Notes under the pieces: generated by a model
Database searches by the model: none
Told to the model about the DNA's origin: nothing
What the model saw: only the letters and a program-made list of their open reading frames with translations
Made by a program: the position numbers and the translations under genes
Assembly: GCA_049513455.1 (NCBI GenBank)
Contig: JBEKWB010000021.1
Span: 1 to 64,000, forward strand
Direction: 5' to 3'
DNA length: 64,000 nucleotides
Origin: Bog-473 sp049513455
GTDB taxonomy: Bacteria > Actinomycetota > Acidimicrobiia > Acidimicrobiales > RAAP-2
Part shown: positions 43,717-52,132 of the stretch, piece after piece
How positions within the stretch are numbered: the stretch's first letter is position 1
Layout: each line of letters begins with the position of its first letter

Positions 43717-43959
43717 GTGGTGAGCCGCCGCAACCTTCCAAAGCGGGGGAGCCGGAGCCGGCGCGATGACCCCCGACCGTTCTCCCTCGGTTCGCACTGG
43801 CGCGCCGACGGGGCGCCCAAGGCCGGTTTCCGGTCCCAGCAGGAGGCGCTCCGCGCCGCCAATGTCCGCCGGCTCGAGTCGGGAGTCACCTTGAATGCCT
43901 ACGAGTGCGACTTTTGCTCTCGCTGGCACCTGGGGAGCTCGACGGCCCGCGAGCATTGA
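43717..43959 (+). CDS. Small basic protein with a CDFCSRWHLG motif
   Basis: The protein has about 80 residues. The N-terminal half is Arg-rich, followed by FRSQQEALRAANVRRLESGV and YECDFCSRWHLGSST. The CxxCxxWHLG ending looks like a small zinc-ribbon half site and recurs, from memory, in short actinobacterial and phage proteins of unknown function. The start is GTG at 43717 or 43720 and is uncertain. Confidence 0.5.
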   Translation: MVSRRNLPKRGSRSRRDDPRPFSLGSHWRADGAPKAGFRSQQEALRAANVRRLESGVTLNAYECDFCSRWHLGSSTAREH

Positions 43960-44092
43960 ATACGCCCTGACCTTGCCGGCGATCGCCGGACACGGGCCTT
44001 CTCGTCCTCCCCATCGGGACCAGGGCCGGGGCGGCGGTCTGCCGCCCCGGAAATCCTGCGATCATGGGCGGATCGAACCCATCGAACCCCCA

Positions 44093-44392
44093 GTGGAACG
44101 GCCCGGAGAAAACGGGGATCAACCGCCTCCGAGGCGGTTCGACACGTGGAGGCGGCGCTCCGCCATGGGGGCGATTGCCACCGGCGTCGCGCTCGGCCTG
44201 AAGGAGATCTTCCAGCCGACGAACATCGAGCCGGTGATCACCTCACCCGCTCCCGGCGAACCACCCGACGCCGATGAGAGGTTGCGGGTCATCCTCCATC
44301 CCGACGATCCGACGAAGTCCGTTGCGATCCTGCCGAAGAGCGCCGGGGCAGCCCGGACCCGCGCCGTTGACGGGACGGGAGGCTGGACATAG
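44093..44392 (+). CDS. Short conserved protein with WRRRSAMGAIATGVALGLKE motif
   Basis: About 99 residues long. The core is FDTWRRRSAMGAIATGVALG followed by LKEIFQP, a weak amphipathic or membrane-associating helix, and a tail VILHPDDPTKSVAILPKSAG. Similar short proteins occur, from memory, in many actinobacteria without known function. GTG 44093 is a tentative start; no ribosome site decides it. It ends 48 bases before the P450, upstream of the P450 operator. Confidence 0.6.
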   Translation: MERPGENGDQPPPRRFDTWRRRSAMGAIATGVALGLKEIFQPTNIEPVITSPAPGEPPDADERLRVILHPDDPTKSVAILPKSAGAARTRAVDGTGGWT

Positions 44393-44402
44393 CATCTTAT
44401 TA

Positions 44403-44421
44403 ATCAGACAGTACGTCTGAT
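44403..44421. promoter_or_regulatory. Palindromic operator upstream of the P450-TetR operon
   Basis: ATCAGAC (44403-44409) and GTCTGAT (44415-44421) form a perfect inverted repeat around AGTAC, 19 bases before the P450 start. Its size fits a TetR-family binding site, and the TetR gene at 45709 is the obvious ligand, giving autoregulation of the P450-TetR pair. Confidence 0.75.
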
Positions 44422-44440
44422 CAGTAAGGAGCAGTGCGAA

Positions 44441-45679
44441 ATGGCCCAGACCGCAGCTGACATCACACCGGTGGACCTCTCCGACTCCCGCTCATTCGTG
44501 CCGGGAGTGCCACACGCCTGGCTCGCCTACCTGCGCCACCACGACCCGGTCCACTGGCAGGAGGAGCCGGGTGGCCCCGGCTACTGGGCCGTGACCAAAT
44601 ACCACGACTGCGTCACCGTCAACCGGGAATACGACCGCTTCAGCTCGGCGGCCAAAGGGACCATGCCCTTTGAGATGGGCGAGGACGAAATCGCCCAGCA
44701 GAGCCTGATGATGCTCAACATGGATCCACCGCTGCACACCCGCTACCGACGACTGGTGAACAAGGGGTTCACCCCCCGCATGGTGCGCGACCTCGAGCAA
44801 AACATCCACCGCTCCGCCGATGCCATCATCAACCAGGTGAGCGCGGCCGGGGAAGCCGACTTCGTCACCGACCTCTCGGCAGAACTGCCCCTGCAGGTCA
44901 TTGCGGAGCTACTGGGCGTTCCCATCGAGGATCGACACAAAATGTTCGACTGGTCCAACCGGATGGTCGGCAGCGAAGACCCCGAGTACCAACTGCAGGG
45001 TGACATGGCACTGAACGCGGCCATGGAGCTCTATGCCTATGCCGCCGAGCTCTTCGCCCGCAAACGGATCGATCCGCACGCCGACCTCATGAGCGTTCTC
45101 ACGACCGTGGAGGTGGAGGGCGAGAAGCTCAACGCACTGGAGCTCGAGCTCTTCTTCCTCTTGCTCACGGTGGCGGGAAACGAAACGACGCGCAATCTGA
45201 TGTCAGGAGCGATGCATGCGTTCTTCCAATACCCCGAGCAGTGGGAACGCCTGCGCGCGGATCGCACCCTGCTGCCCGGCGCGGTCGAGGAGATGCTCCG
45301 CTTCGTCACTCCTGTCATGAACTTCCGCCGCACGGCTATGTGCGACACCGAACTCAGCGGAACGGCGATTCGACAGGGCGACAAGGTCGTCTTCTACCAC
45401 GCTTCGGGTAACCGGGACGAGGAGGTATTCGAGAATCCCGATGTCTTCGATATCGGTCGTGACCCCAATCCGCACATCGCCTTCGGCGGTGGCGGACCGC
45501 ACTTCTGCTTGGGAGCGAACCTGGCCCGCATGGAGATCCGGGTGATGTTCGAACACCTCCTCGACCGCCTACCCGACATCTGCCAGGCCGGCGAGGTGCA
45601 GCGTCTGCAGTCACGGTTCATCAACGGGGTGAAGCACCTTCCCGTGGCTTTCACCCCCTCGGCACCCGTCGGCGCCTGA
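44441..45679 (+). CDS. Cytochrome P450 (bacterial CYP125/CYP142-like)
   Basis: The protein has 412 residues. The I-helix LLTVAGNETTRNLMSGAMHA, the K-helix EEMLRFVTPVMNFRRTA and the haem loop AFGGGGPHFCLGANLARMEI with its Cys ligand are intact. The overall pattern (HTRYRRLVNKGFTPRMV) is that of steroid- and lipid-oxidising P450s of actinobacteria, though the substrate cannot be read. It needs ferredoxin and reductase partners, absent here. It is followed after 29 bases by a TetR gene and preceded by a palindromic operator. Confidence 0.93.
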   Translation: MAQTAADITPVDLSDSRSFVPGVPHAWLAYLRHHDPVHWQEEPGGPGYWAVTKYHDCVTVNREYDRFSSAAKGTMPFEMGEDEIAQQSLMMLNMDPPLHTRYRRLVNKGFTPRMVRDLEQNIHRSADAIINQVSAAGEADFVTDLSAELPLQVIAELLGVPIEDRHKMFDWSNRMVGSEDPEYQLQGDMALNAAMELYAYAAELFARKRIDPHADLMSVLTTVEVEGEKLNALELELFFLLLTVAGNETTRNLMSGAMHAFFQYPEQWERLRADRTLLPGAVEEMLRFVTPVMNFRRTAMCDTELSGTAIRQGDKVVFYHASGNRDEEVFENPDVFDIGRDPNPHIAFGGGGPHFCLGANLARMEIRVMFEHLLDRLPDICQAGEVQRLQSRFINGVKHLPVAFTPSAPVGA

Positions 45680-45708
45680 ACCACGACAAGACCGGAGAGG
45701 CGGAGACA

Positions 45709-46332
45709 GTGGCGAGACGTGCCCCGGACACCTTGAAAGAGGTGATCCGTGACTTTCGGCGGGAGCAGATCATCGAAACCGCGCGGCGCGTGATCGGGGA
45801 GCGCGGCACCACGGAGGTCTCCATGGACGAGATCGCCAGCCAGGCCGGGGTGGCCCGATCCACCGTCTACGTGTACTTCGCCAACCGCGACGAGCTCCTG
45901 CGCGCCTGCGTGCAGTCGATGTACGACACGATCAAAGACACGGTCGTCGAGATATTCGAAGACAGCGCTCCGCCCTTGGACCGGCTCCGCGCCGTTATCG
46001 GCGGTGTTCTGGAGCGAATCGATGCGAGTCCCGCCTTCTTCCGATTGGCCATGGCCACCCAGGCCACGACCGGCGCGGCGGGAGCGGCCGCGGTGGGAGG
46101 GGCGCTGATGATGATTGGACTCGACATGATGCGATTGCTCGACGACATCATCTCGGCGGGAATCGACGACGGCCTCTTCCGGGCCGAGCTGGAAAGGGAT
46201 CGTGCGGTCTCGCTGATCGGCCAGCAGATCTACGGCGCCCTCTCTGTCAGGGCGGGTGAACCGGACCCGCTACCGGTCAACCAGGCCAGCGATGAGATCT
46301 GTGCCTTCATCCTCCACGGTCTGGGGCGCTGA
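45709..46332 (+). CDS. TetR family regulator of the P450
   Basis: The protein has 207 residues. The DNA-binding domain is at residues 18-65: QIIETARRVIGERGTTEVSM, the recognition helix AGVARSTVYVYFANRDELL. The C-terminal domain is helical and Met/Ala-rich, suggesting a hydrophobic ligand. The start is GTG 45709. It should repress the P450 operon by binding the palindrome at 44403-44421, relieved by the P450 substrate or a related lipid; that is inference from position. Confidence 0.92.
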   Translation: MARRAPDTLKEVIRDFRREQIIETARRVIGERGTTEVSMDEIASQAGVARSTVYVYFANRDELLRACVQSMYDTIKDTVVEIFEDSAPPLDRLRAVIGGVLERIDASPAFFRLAMATQATTGAAGAAAVGGALMMIGLDMMRLLDDIISAGIDDGLFRAELERDRAVSLIGQQIYGALSVRAGEPDPLPVNQASDEICAFILHGLGR

Positions 46333-46586
46333 GATGAAGTTCCACCGGTGGATCCCGACTGCCGCGGCCAGCAAGGAGGGCTGAGCGAGACCGTGGCCAC
46401 GAGGGGCTTGCCCGGTTCCACCGCAAGGTAGAGAGCCGCACATCCCAATTCATCCCCACGGGGGAGGGCGACCATTGTCCCGGCGGGCTAATCAGGTCCT
46501 GCATGTTCGACCGCCGCCCGCTGGAACGTCATCCCTCGGCGGTCGAAGTACGATCGCGGTCGGTTCAAGAAGTGAGAGAAGACCCG

Positions 46587-47912
46587 ATGTACCAAACTGT
46601 CGATGGTTCGAACCCGGGATCGGCGGGCCTGAAGTCCGCGCCGTTGGCCGGCGGAGCGCCCCCCCGGCCCCTTGACGGCGCCTGGCAGCTCTGGGAGCGG
46701 TTGCGGGCCTGGGACCAGCGGTTCGCCATCGTGGTCGACACCACGTTGGCCCTTGGGTTGTTCTTGGTCTGCTCTGGGTGGTTCTCGTTCTCGAAGGTTT
46801 CCCATCCCGACCTGTGGTTCGTGGCCGGGCTGACGCTGCCCCTGATCCTGCGGCGACGCGCGCCGATCAGCGTGTTCATGGTCATCGCCATCGTGGCCTT
46901 TGCGCAGTGGTCGACCACCACGCCGCTGGTCGCCGACTCGGCCCTTCTGGTCGCGCTGTACACGGTCACGGCCGAGTGCGATTGGCTCGCCGTCGTCGTC
47001 GCTGCGCTCATCCTCGAGATCGGCGTGATCCTGGCCACTGAGCGTTGGACGCCCATCGGCAACTATTCCAAGTCGCTGATCTTCCTCACCGGGATGGCGG
47101 CAGCTTCGCTCTTCGCCGGTGTGGTCGTGCGCGCGCTGCGCAGCCAGATCGACTGGTTGGCGGAACGCGCTGCCCGCCTTGAGTTCGAGCGTGATCAGCA
47201 GACCTTTCTCGCCGCGGCCGCGGAGCGGGCCCGTATCGCCCGGGAGATGCACGACGTGGTCTCGCACAACATCCAGGTCATGGTGACGCTGGCCGACGCG
47301 GCCGCGGTTGCACAGCGCTCGGACCCCCGACGGGCCACCGAAGCGATGCGCGACGTGTCCCACACCGGGCGCCAGGCGCTGGGCGACATGCGGCGGCTGC
47401 TTGGACTCCTGCGCGATGGCGAGGGGACGGCCGGCACCGTCCGGACCGCCGCGAGGACCGCCGACGCCTTCGCGCCCCAGCCGGGCCTGGCGGAACTGGA
47501 AGGACTGGCGGAACGGGTGCGCTCGACCGGGCTGACCGTGACCCTGACACGGTCCGGCACTCCTTTCGCGCTCTCCGGTGGAGCCGAGCTGACCGTCTTT
47601 CGGATCGTACAGGAAGCGTTGACCAACACTATGAAGCACGCGAACTCCGCCCGCTCGGTGGCGATCTCGCTTGCCTTCGACGATCCCGTGGTGACGGTGA
47701 TTGTCGTCGATGACGGACGGCCTTCGGAGGCCGGCCTGCCAAACGGCGCGCCGGCCACTGGACAGGGGCGCAACGAGGGCGGGCACGGAGTGGTCGGAAT
47801 GACCGAGCGCGCAGCGGCATTCGACGGTTCACTGGTCGCTGGTCCGCACCCCAGCGGCGGTTGGCAGGTCGCGGTCACGCTACGCGGCTGTAGGGCGCCC
47901 GCCCTCTTGTGA
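46587..47912 (+). CDS. Sensor histidine kinase (NarL-type partner, HisKA_3)
   Basis: The protein has about 441 residues. Residues 40-190 contain five or six membrane helices. A coiled segment (AARLEFERDQQTFLAAAAER) leads to the phosphoacceptor region ARIAREMHDVVSHNIQVM with its His. The ATPase domain has FRIVQEALTNTMKHANSARS, VIVVDDGRP and GHGVVGMTERAAAF. The signal is unknown. ATG 46587 is used; 46503 is possible. Its stop overlaps the response regulator start by four bases. Confidence 0.92.
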   Translation: MYQTVDGSNPGSAGLKSAPLAGGAPPRPLDGAWQLWERLRAWDQRFAIVVDTTLALGLFLVCSGWFSFSKVSHPDLWFVAGLTLPLILRRRAPISVFMVIAIVAFAQWSTTTPLVADSALLVALYTVTAECDWLAVVVAALILEIGVILATERWTPIGNYSKSLIFLTGMAAASLFAGVVVRALRSQIDWLAERAARLEFERDQQTFLAAAAERARIAREMHDVVSHNIQVMVTLADAAAVAQRSDPRRATEAMRDVSHTGRQALGDMRRLLGLLRDGEGTAGTVRTAARTADAFAPQPGLAELEGLAERVRSTGLTVTLTRSGTPFALSGGAELTVFRIVQEALTNTMKHANSARSVAISLAFDDPVVTVIVVDDGRPSEAGLPNGAPATGQGRNEGGHGVVGMTERAAAFDGSLVAGPHPSGGWQVAVTLRGCRAPALL

Positions 47913-48586
47913 CGATCCGCGTAGTCCTGGCTGATGATCAGGCACTCCTCCGTAAGGGCTTCCGCATGATCCTCGAAGCCGAAGACGACATAGCCGTCAT
48001 CGGCGAGGCCACGGACGGGACCGCCGCCCTGCGGCTGGTGGAACTCTACGAACCCGACGTGGTGCTCATGGATGTCCGCATGCCCACGCTCGATGGGATT
48101 GAGGCCACCCGCCTCATCACCGCATCCGGCGCCTTGAGCCACGTGCTCATCTTGACCACCTTCGACCTGGATGAATACGCCTTCAGTGCGCTGCGGGCCG
48201 GAGCAAGTGGGTTCCTGCTGAAGGACGTGCCGCCCGACCAGCTGGCGCAGGCAATCCGCACGGTCGCGCGTGGGGACGCCGTGGTCTCCCCGCGCATCAC
48301 CAAGCGACTTCTCGAGGAGTACGCCCATCAGCTACCGGATCTCTCGGCCGGCGCTGAGGAGCAGGGTGCCGTGCCCGCGGTCCTCAGCTCGCTCACCGGA
48401 CGGGAGACCGAGGTGCTCATTGCGGTGGCCGAGGGCCTCTCCAACGTCGAAATCGCCGAACGGCTCTTCGTTTCGGAGGCGACCGTCAAGTCCCACGTGG
48501 GGCGCGTTCTGGCCAAGCTCGGGCTACGGAATCGGGTGCAGGCGGTCGTGCTGGCCTTTCAGACGGGTTTGGTGCGCCCGTCATGA
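47909..48586 (+). CDS. LuxR/NarL family response regulator
   Basis: The protein has 225 residues. The receiver domain carries the acidic pocket VVLADDQALL, the phosphoacceptor Asp in DVVLMDVRMPTLDG and the Lys in FLLKDVPPDQL. The LuxR helix-turn-helix is LTGRETEVLIAVAEGLSNVE and LFVSEATVKSHVGRVLAKLG. It is the output partner of the kinase just upstream, with which it is translationally coupled. Target genes are not evident. Confidence 0.95.
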   Translation: MTIRVVLADDQALLRKGFRMILEAEDDIAVIGEATDGTAALRLVELYEPDVVLMDVRMPTLDGIEATRLITASGALSHVLILTTFDLDEYAFSALRAGASGFLLKDVPPDQLAQAIRTVARGDAVVSPRITKRLLEEYAHQLPDLSAGAEEQGAVPAVLSSLTGRETEVLIAVAEGLSNVEIAERLFVSEATVKSHVGRVLAKLGLRNRVQAVVLAFQTGLVRPS

Positions 48587-48616
48587 TGCCGTGACAGCGT
48601 CGGTACACTTCGGGTC

Positions 48617-50236
48617 GTGGCATCTGCCGATACGGAATGGGGTGTCTTCACCGATGACGGCCCTTGGGTGCTCGTCCCGGGAGAGGTCGCCTGGAAGTCC
48701 GGCCTGAGCGGGGTCCGCGCCGAGCTACGGGCCACGCTCCCCCGTCTTATCTCTCCCAAAAGATTGCCCCCGGGAGCCAGAGTGGGGACCACCGTGCGTC
48801 ACCTCGGTGGTGCACTGGGCCTCTGGTACCTCGCGGAACGGAGGCGCGGGGGTTCTGAGAAGACCGCCGGAATCTCCCGGCGCCTGCGGATCGCAGCAGA
48901 GCGCCTGGGGCCGACGTACATCAAGCTCGGACAGATTGTGGCGTCGGGCGATGGGATCTTCCCGCCGGAGCTCGTGGCCGAGTTCAAGTGGTGTCGCGAT
49001 CAGGTATCGCCCGAAACCTGGCCCGTAATTGAGGAAGTGATCTCAGAGGAGCTCGGCCGCGACCCCGGTGAGGTGTTCGCCTCCATCGATCCCCATCCCC
49101 TGGCGGCGGCTTCCATCGCCCAGGTCCACCGTGCGCAGTTGCTCGACGGCACGGAAGTGGTGATAAAGGTCCAGCGGCCCTCGGTGACCCGCCGGGTCCG
49201 TCAGGACCTCGCCGTCATGGCGTGGCTCGCCCCGCACCTCGTCGGCCGCATTCCCATCGCGGCCCTGGCCAACCCACCGGCGCTGGTAGAGCTCTTCGCC
49301 GAGACCATTGTCGAGGAGCTCGACTTTCGGCTCGAGGCCGAGAACATGCTCGACATCGCGTCGACCTTCGCCGTGCTGGGGCAGCGTGATTTTGTCGTCC
49401 CGCGGCCGCACCCGACCCTGGTCACGCGGCGGATGCTCGTGATGGAGCGATTGAGCGGGTTCAACTTCTCCGATGTCGAAGGTATGCGCGCCGCGGGAAT
49501 CGACACGGATGCCGTGGTGCGAAGCGGCATGATCGGCTTTCTCGAGGGCGCCATGATGCACGGCATCTTTCACGGCGATCTCCACGGGGGCAACCTGTTC
49601 ATCCTGCCGTCGGGAAAGATCGCGCTGTTGGATTTCGGGATCACCGCCCGGCTCTCGGAGTCCAAACGCCTGGCACTCCTCTCTCTCATCGTCGGGGCAA
49701 CCAACGGAGACATACCGTCCCAAGTGGGCGCCCTGCGTGACCTGGGCGCGCTACCCGAAGGGAGCGATGTCGACGCGGTGATCGTTCAATTGGGACTCGA
49801 CCGGCCGCCGATCGATCCCACGACGTTGACGCCCGACGAATTGGTCGCCGAGCTGCAACGGTCGATCAAGACACTGCTGGCGCTGGGTGCGCGCATGCCC
49901 AAAGAGCTGATGTTGTTCGTCAAGAACCTGGTGTTCCTCGACGGGGCCATCGCCACCCTGGCACCGGATCTCGACCTCTTCGGGGAGATCGAGACCATCG
50001 CGTTGATGTTCGCCGCCAAGCATGGTGAGCGGATCATGCAACAGCTCGGTCTCGAAGGTGACGATGACTGGAAGCCCGATCTCAGCAGTGTCAAGGCCGG
50101 CTTCGGGCTGGATGAAACTACCGAACGCCTGACGCACCGGGAGATCCAGGCCAGGCGGGCCCAGGTACGTGCGACGTATGAGGGGCGTGGGGGTGGGCGG
50201 CGGCCACGCAAGCACAGGCGCCGCGCTCCCCAATGA
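48617..50236 (+). CDS. ABC1/AarF/UbiB family protein kinase-like ATPase
   Basis: The protein has 539 residues. The family KxGQ motif GPTYIKLGQIVASGDGIFPP is followed by the Ala-rich nucleotide loop PLAAASIAQVHRAQL, VVIKVQRPSV, the catalytic loop GIFHGDLHGGNLFIL and the DFG equivalent IALLDFGITARL. The C-terminus is basic (RGGGRRPRKHRRR). UbiB-type proteins support quinone or isoprenoid lipid metabolism. It starts at GTG 48617, 30 bases after the response regulator, and may be part of that operon. Confidence 0.92.
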   Translation: MASADTEWGVFTDDGPWVLVPGEVAWKSGLSGVRAELRATLPRLISPKRLPPGARVGTTVRHLGGALGLWYLAERRRGGSEKTAGISRRLRIAAERLGPTYIKLGQIVASGDGIFPPELVAEFKWCRDQVSPETWPVIEEVISEELGRDPGEVFASIDPHPLAAASIAQVHRAQLLDGTEVVIKVQRPSVTRRVRQDLAVMAWLAPHLVGRIPIAALANPPALVELFAETIVEELDFRLEAENMLDIASTFAVLGQRDFVVPRPHPTLVTRRMLVMERLSGFNFSDVEGMRAAGIDTDAVVRSGMIGFLEGAMMHGIFHGDLHGGNLFILPSGKIALLDFGITARLSESKRLALLSLIVGATNGDIPSQVGALRDLGALPEGSDVDAVIVQLGLDRPPIDPTTLTPDELVAELQRSIKTLLALGARMPKELMLFVKNLVFLDGAIATLAPDLDLFGEIETIALMFAAKHGERIMQQLGLEGDDDWKPDLSSVKAGFGLDETTERLTHREIQARRAQVRATYEGRGGGRRPRKHRRRAPQ

Positions 50237-50276
50237 ACACGACCAGCGGTGCCGAGTATTGACGTAGCGCGAACCG

Positions 50277-51497
50277 CTACGGGGCCGGCGAGCGCTCCTC
50301 CATCGCCCAGGGGGCACCGCTCGAACCGAGGAGATCGAGGAAGGGAACGGGCGGCATGGCCTCGGGTCCCAAGAGCCCGACACCGGACCAGCTCCCCGAG
50401 GCGACGAGCTCGAGCGCCAGTACCGGATTGATCGCGGTCTGCCAGACCACCGCCTGCGATCCGTAATCCGCCATGCTCCAGTCATTGTCCACCACGTGGT
50501 GGAGATAGACCTCACGAGATGCGCCGTCCTTGCCCGTCCCCTTCACCCAGGTACCAGCGCAGGTCAGGCCATGCATCCGTTCGCCGATCCCCGCCGGATC
50601 GGGAAGGCATGCGGCGACGACGTCCCGCGGAGCAACACGGGAACTGCCCACGGAGACGTCGCTCGTCGAATCGAGCCCGAGCATGTGGAGCGTCTTGAGG
50701 ACCTGAATGAATTCGTCGCCGAGGCCGTACTTGAAGGTGACCCGGCCGGTATCGATCCACCGTGGGATGAGGAGGACCTCCTCGTGTTCCACGTTCACGC
50801 ATTCGACCGGCCCGATGCCGGCGGGGAAGATGAACGTCTCGGGCTCGCTGAACGGCTCGGTCGTGAACCACCCACGCGCTTTCTCCCATATGACGGGCGG
50901 GTTCAGGCATTCTTCGATGGTCGTCCAGATAGAGAAAGTCGGACAGAAGTCGTAGCCTTCGACAACGAGGTTCGCCCCGTCCCGGACACCGACCTCATCG
51001 ACCGAGGAGAGCAGCTCGTCCACCGCATACCGGGCGAAGATGTCGGACAAGCCCGGCTCGACGCCCATTCCCACGAGCGCGAGGAGACCACGTTCCTCCC
51101 ATTCCGTGCTGAGCGCGAACTGCTCGTCACCGAGTTTGACTCCGGTCTTCGAGTAGGGGTCCTCGGCATGGGGGCACGAAAGTGACATCGCCATGTCCAC
51201 GTAGGTCGTGCCGGCAGCGAGAGCCGCCCGGAAGACCGGCATCACGAAGCGCGGATCGACCGCGTTGAGGACGGCGTCGCACCCTTCGGACCGGAGAAGT
51301 TCCGTTATGGCCAATTCGTCCGAGGCGTCCAGCTGCACGCCCGAGAAGTGATCCGCCGCCGACCGGGCGGCCCGCTCGGCGCGCCCGCCGTCATAGTCGG
51401 CGACGACGACCTTCTCGAAGGAGTCGCGCTGCGCCGCAATGCGGGCAAACGCACTCCCGACCCCCCCGGCCCCGACTACCAGCACCTTCACTCGCAT
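50277..51497 (-). CDS. Saccharopine dehydrogenase family protein
   Basis: The protein has 406 residues. The N-terminal Rossmann motif VLVVGAGGVGSAFARIAAQR is followed by VVVADYDGGRAERAARSA (NAD ribose Asp) and CDAVLNAVDPRFVMPVFRAA. The C-terminal domain matches bacterial saccharopine reductase-like proteins (VGMGVEPGLSDIFARYAVDE, SMADYGSQAVVWQTAINPVL). It probably oxidises or reduces an amino-acid adduct; lysine or carboxynorspermidine metabolism are options. ATG 51497 has GGGGGAGG upstream. Confidence 0.9.
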   Translation of the reverse strand: MRVKVLVVGAGGVGSAFARIAAQRDSFEKVVVADYDGGRAERAARSAADHFSGVQLDASDELAITELLRSEGCDAVLNAVDPRFVMPVFRAALAAGTTYVDMAMSLSCPHAEDPYSKTGVKLGDEQFALSTEWEERGLLALVGMGVEPGLSDIFARYAVDELLSSVDEVGVRDGANLVVEGYDFCPTFSIWTTIEECLNPPVIWEKARGWFTTEPFSEPETFIFPAGIGPVECVNVEHEEVLLIPRWIDTGRVTFKYGLGDEFIQVLKTLHMLGLDSTSDVSVGSSRVAPRDVVAACLPDPAGIGERMHGLTCAGTWVKGTGKDGASREVYLHHVVDNDWSMADYGSQAVVWQTAINPVLALELVASGSWSGVGLLGPEAMPPVPFLDLLGSSGAPWAMEERSPAP

Positions 51498-51637
51498 TGC
51501 CTCCCCCGGGAGCTCCCCCTCACCCTGACCTTATCGGCGGAGCGCGCATGGTGACGGGTGCTCGAGAGCGTTGGCCGGGGGAGAACCGGCGCTGGTTCCC
51601 CGGTGCGCGGCGGGATTGCCGGTGAGAGGCTGGGGCC

Positions 51638-52075
51638 GTGCACACCATTCACGAACTCGACGAAGGACACTGGGAGCAGTGGCGGCCGCTATGGACGGGC
51701 TACCTCGAGTTTTATCGAGCTGAGCTGCCCGAGGAGACAACCCGCACCACCTTCGCGCGCCTGGTGGGAAGCGACGAGACCATGTTCGGCTTGTTGGCCG
51801 TGAGCGAACGGGGCGAGGGCATCGGGCTGACCCACTGCATAATGCACCCAACCACCTGGTCGGATGCACCCTCCTGCTACCTCGAGGACCTCTTTGTGGC
51901 GCCGGCCGCGAGGGGATCGAACCTCGGTCGGGACCTCCTGGAGGAGGCCAAGCGGGCATCAGTCCTGCGCGCCGCGGGACGGCTGTACTGGCACACCCAG
52001 TCGTACAACGGCCGGGCGCGTTCGCTCTACGACCTGGTGGCCCGACCGACGTCGTTCATCGTCTACGAGATGTAA
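51638..52075 (+). CDS. GNAT family N-acetyltransferase
   Basis: The protein has 145 residues. The acetyl-CoA pyrophosphate loop appears as LFVAPAARGSNLGRDLLEEA. The strand before it is SCYLEDLFV, and WHTQSYNGRARSLYDL is the usual end. The substrate is unknown; the EDLFV pattern is common in enzymes acting on small amines or amino acids. GTG 51638 starts a run of five plus-strand genes with small gaps or overlaps. Confidence 0.9.
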   Translation: MHTIHELDEGHWEQWRPLWTGYLEFYRAELPEETTRTTFARLVGSDETMFGLLAVSERGEGIGLTHCIMHPTTWSDAPSCYLEDLFVAPAARGSNLGRDLLEEAKRASVLRAAGRLYWHTQSYNGRARSLYDLVARPTSFIVYEM

Positions 52076-52132
52076 GGGCGCGCTCCCCTTCCGACGCACG
52101 GCGCCACCGGGTGGGCGTGGAAGGATGCTGGC

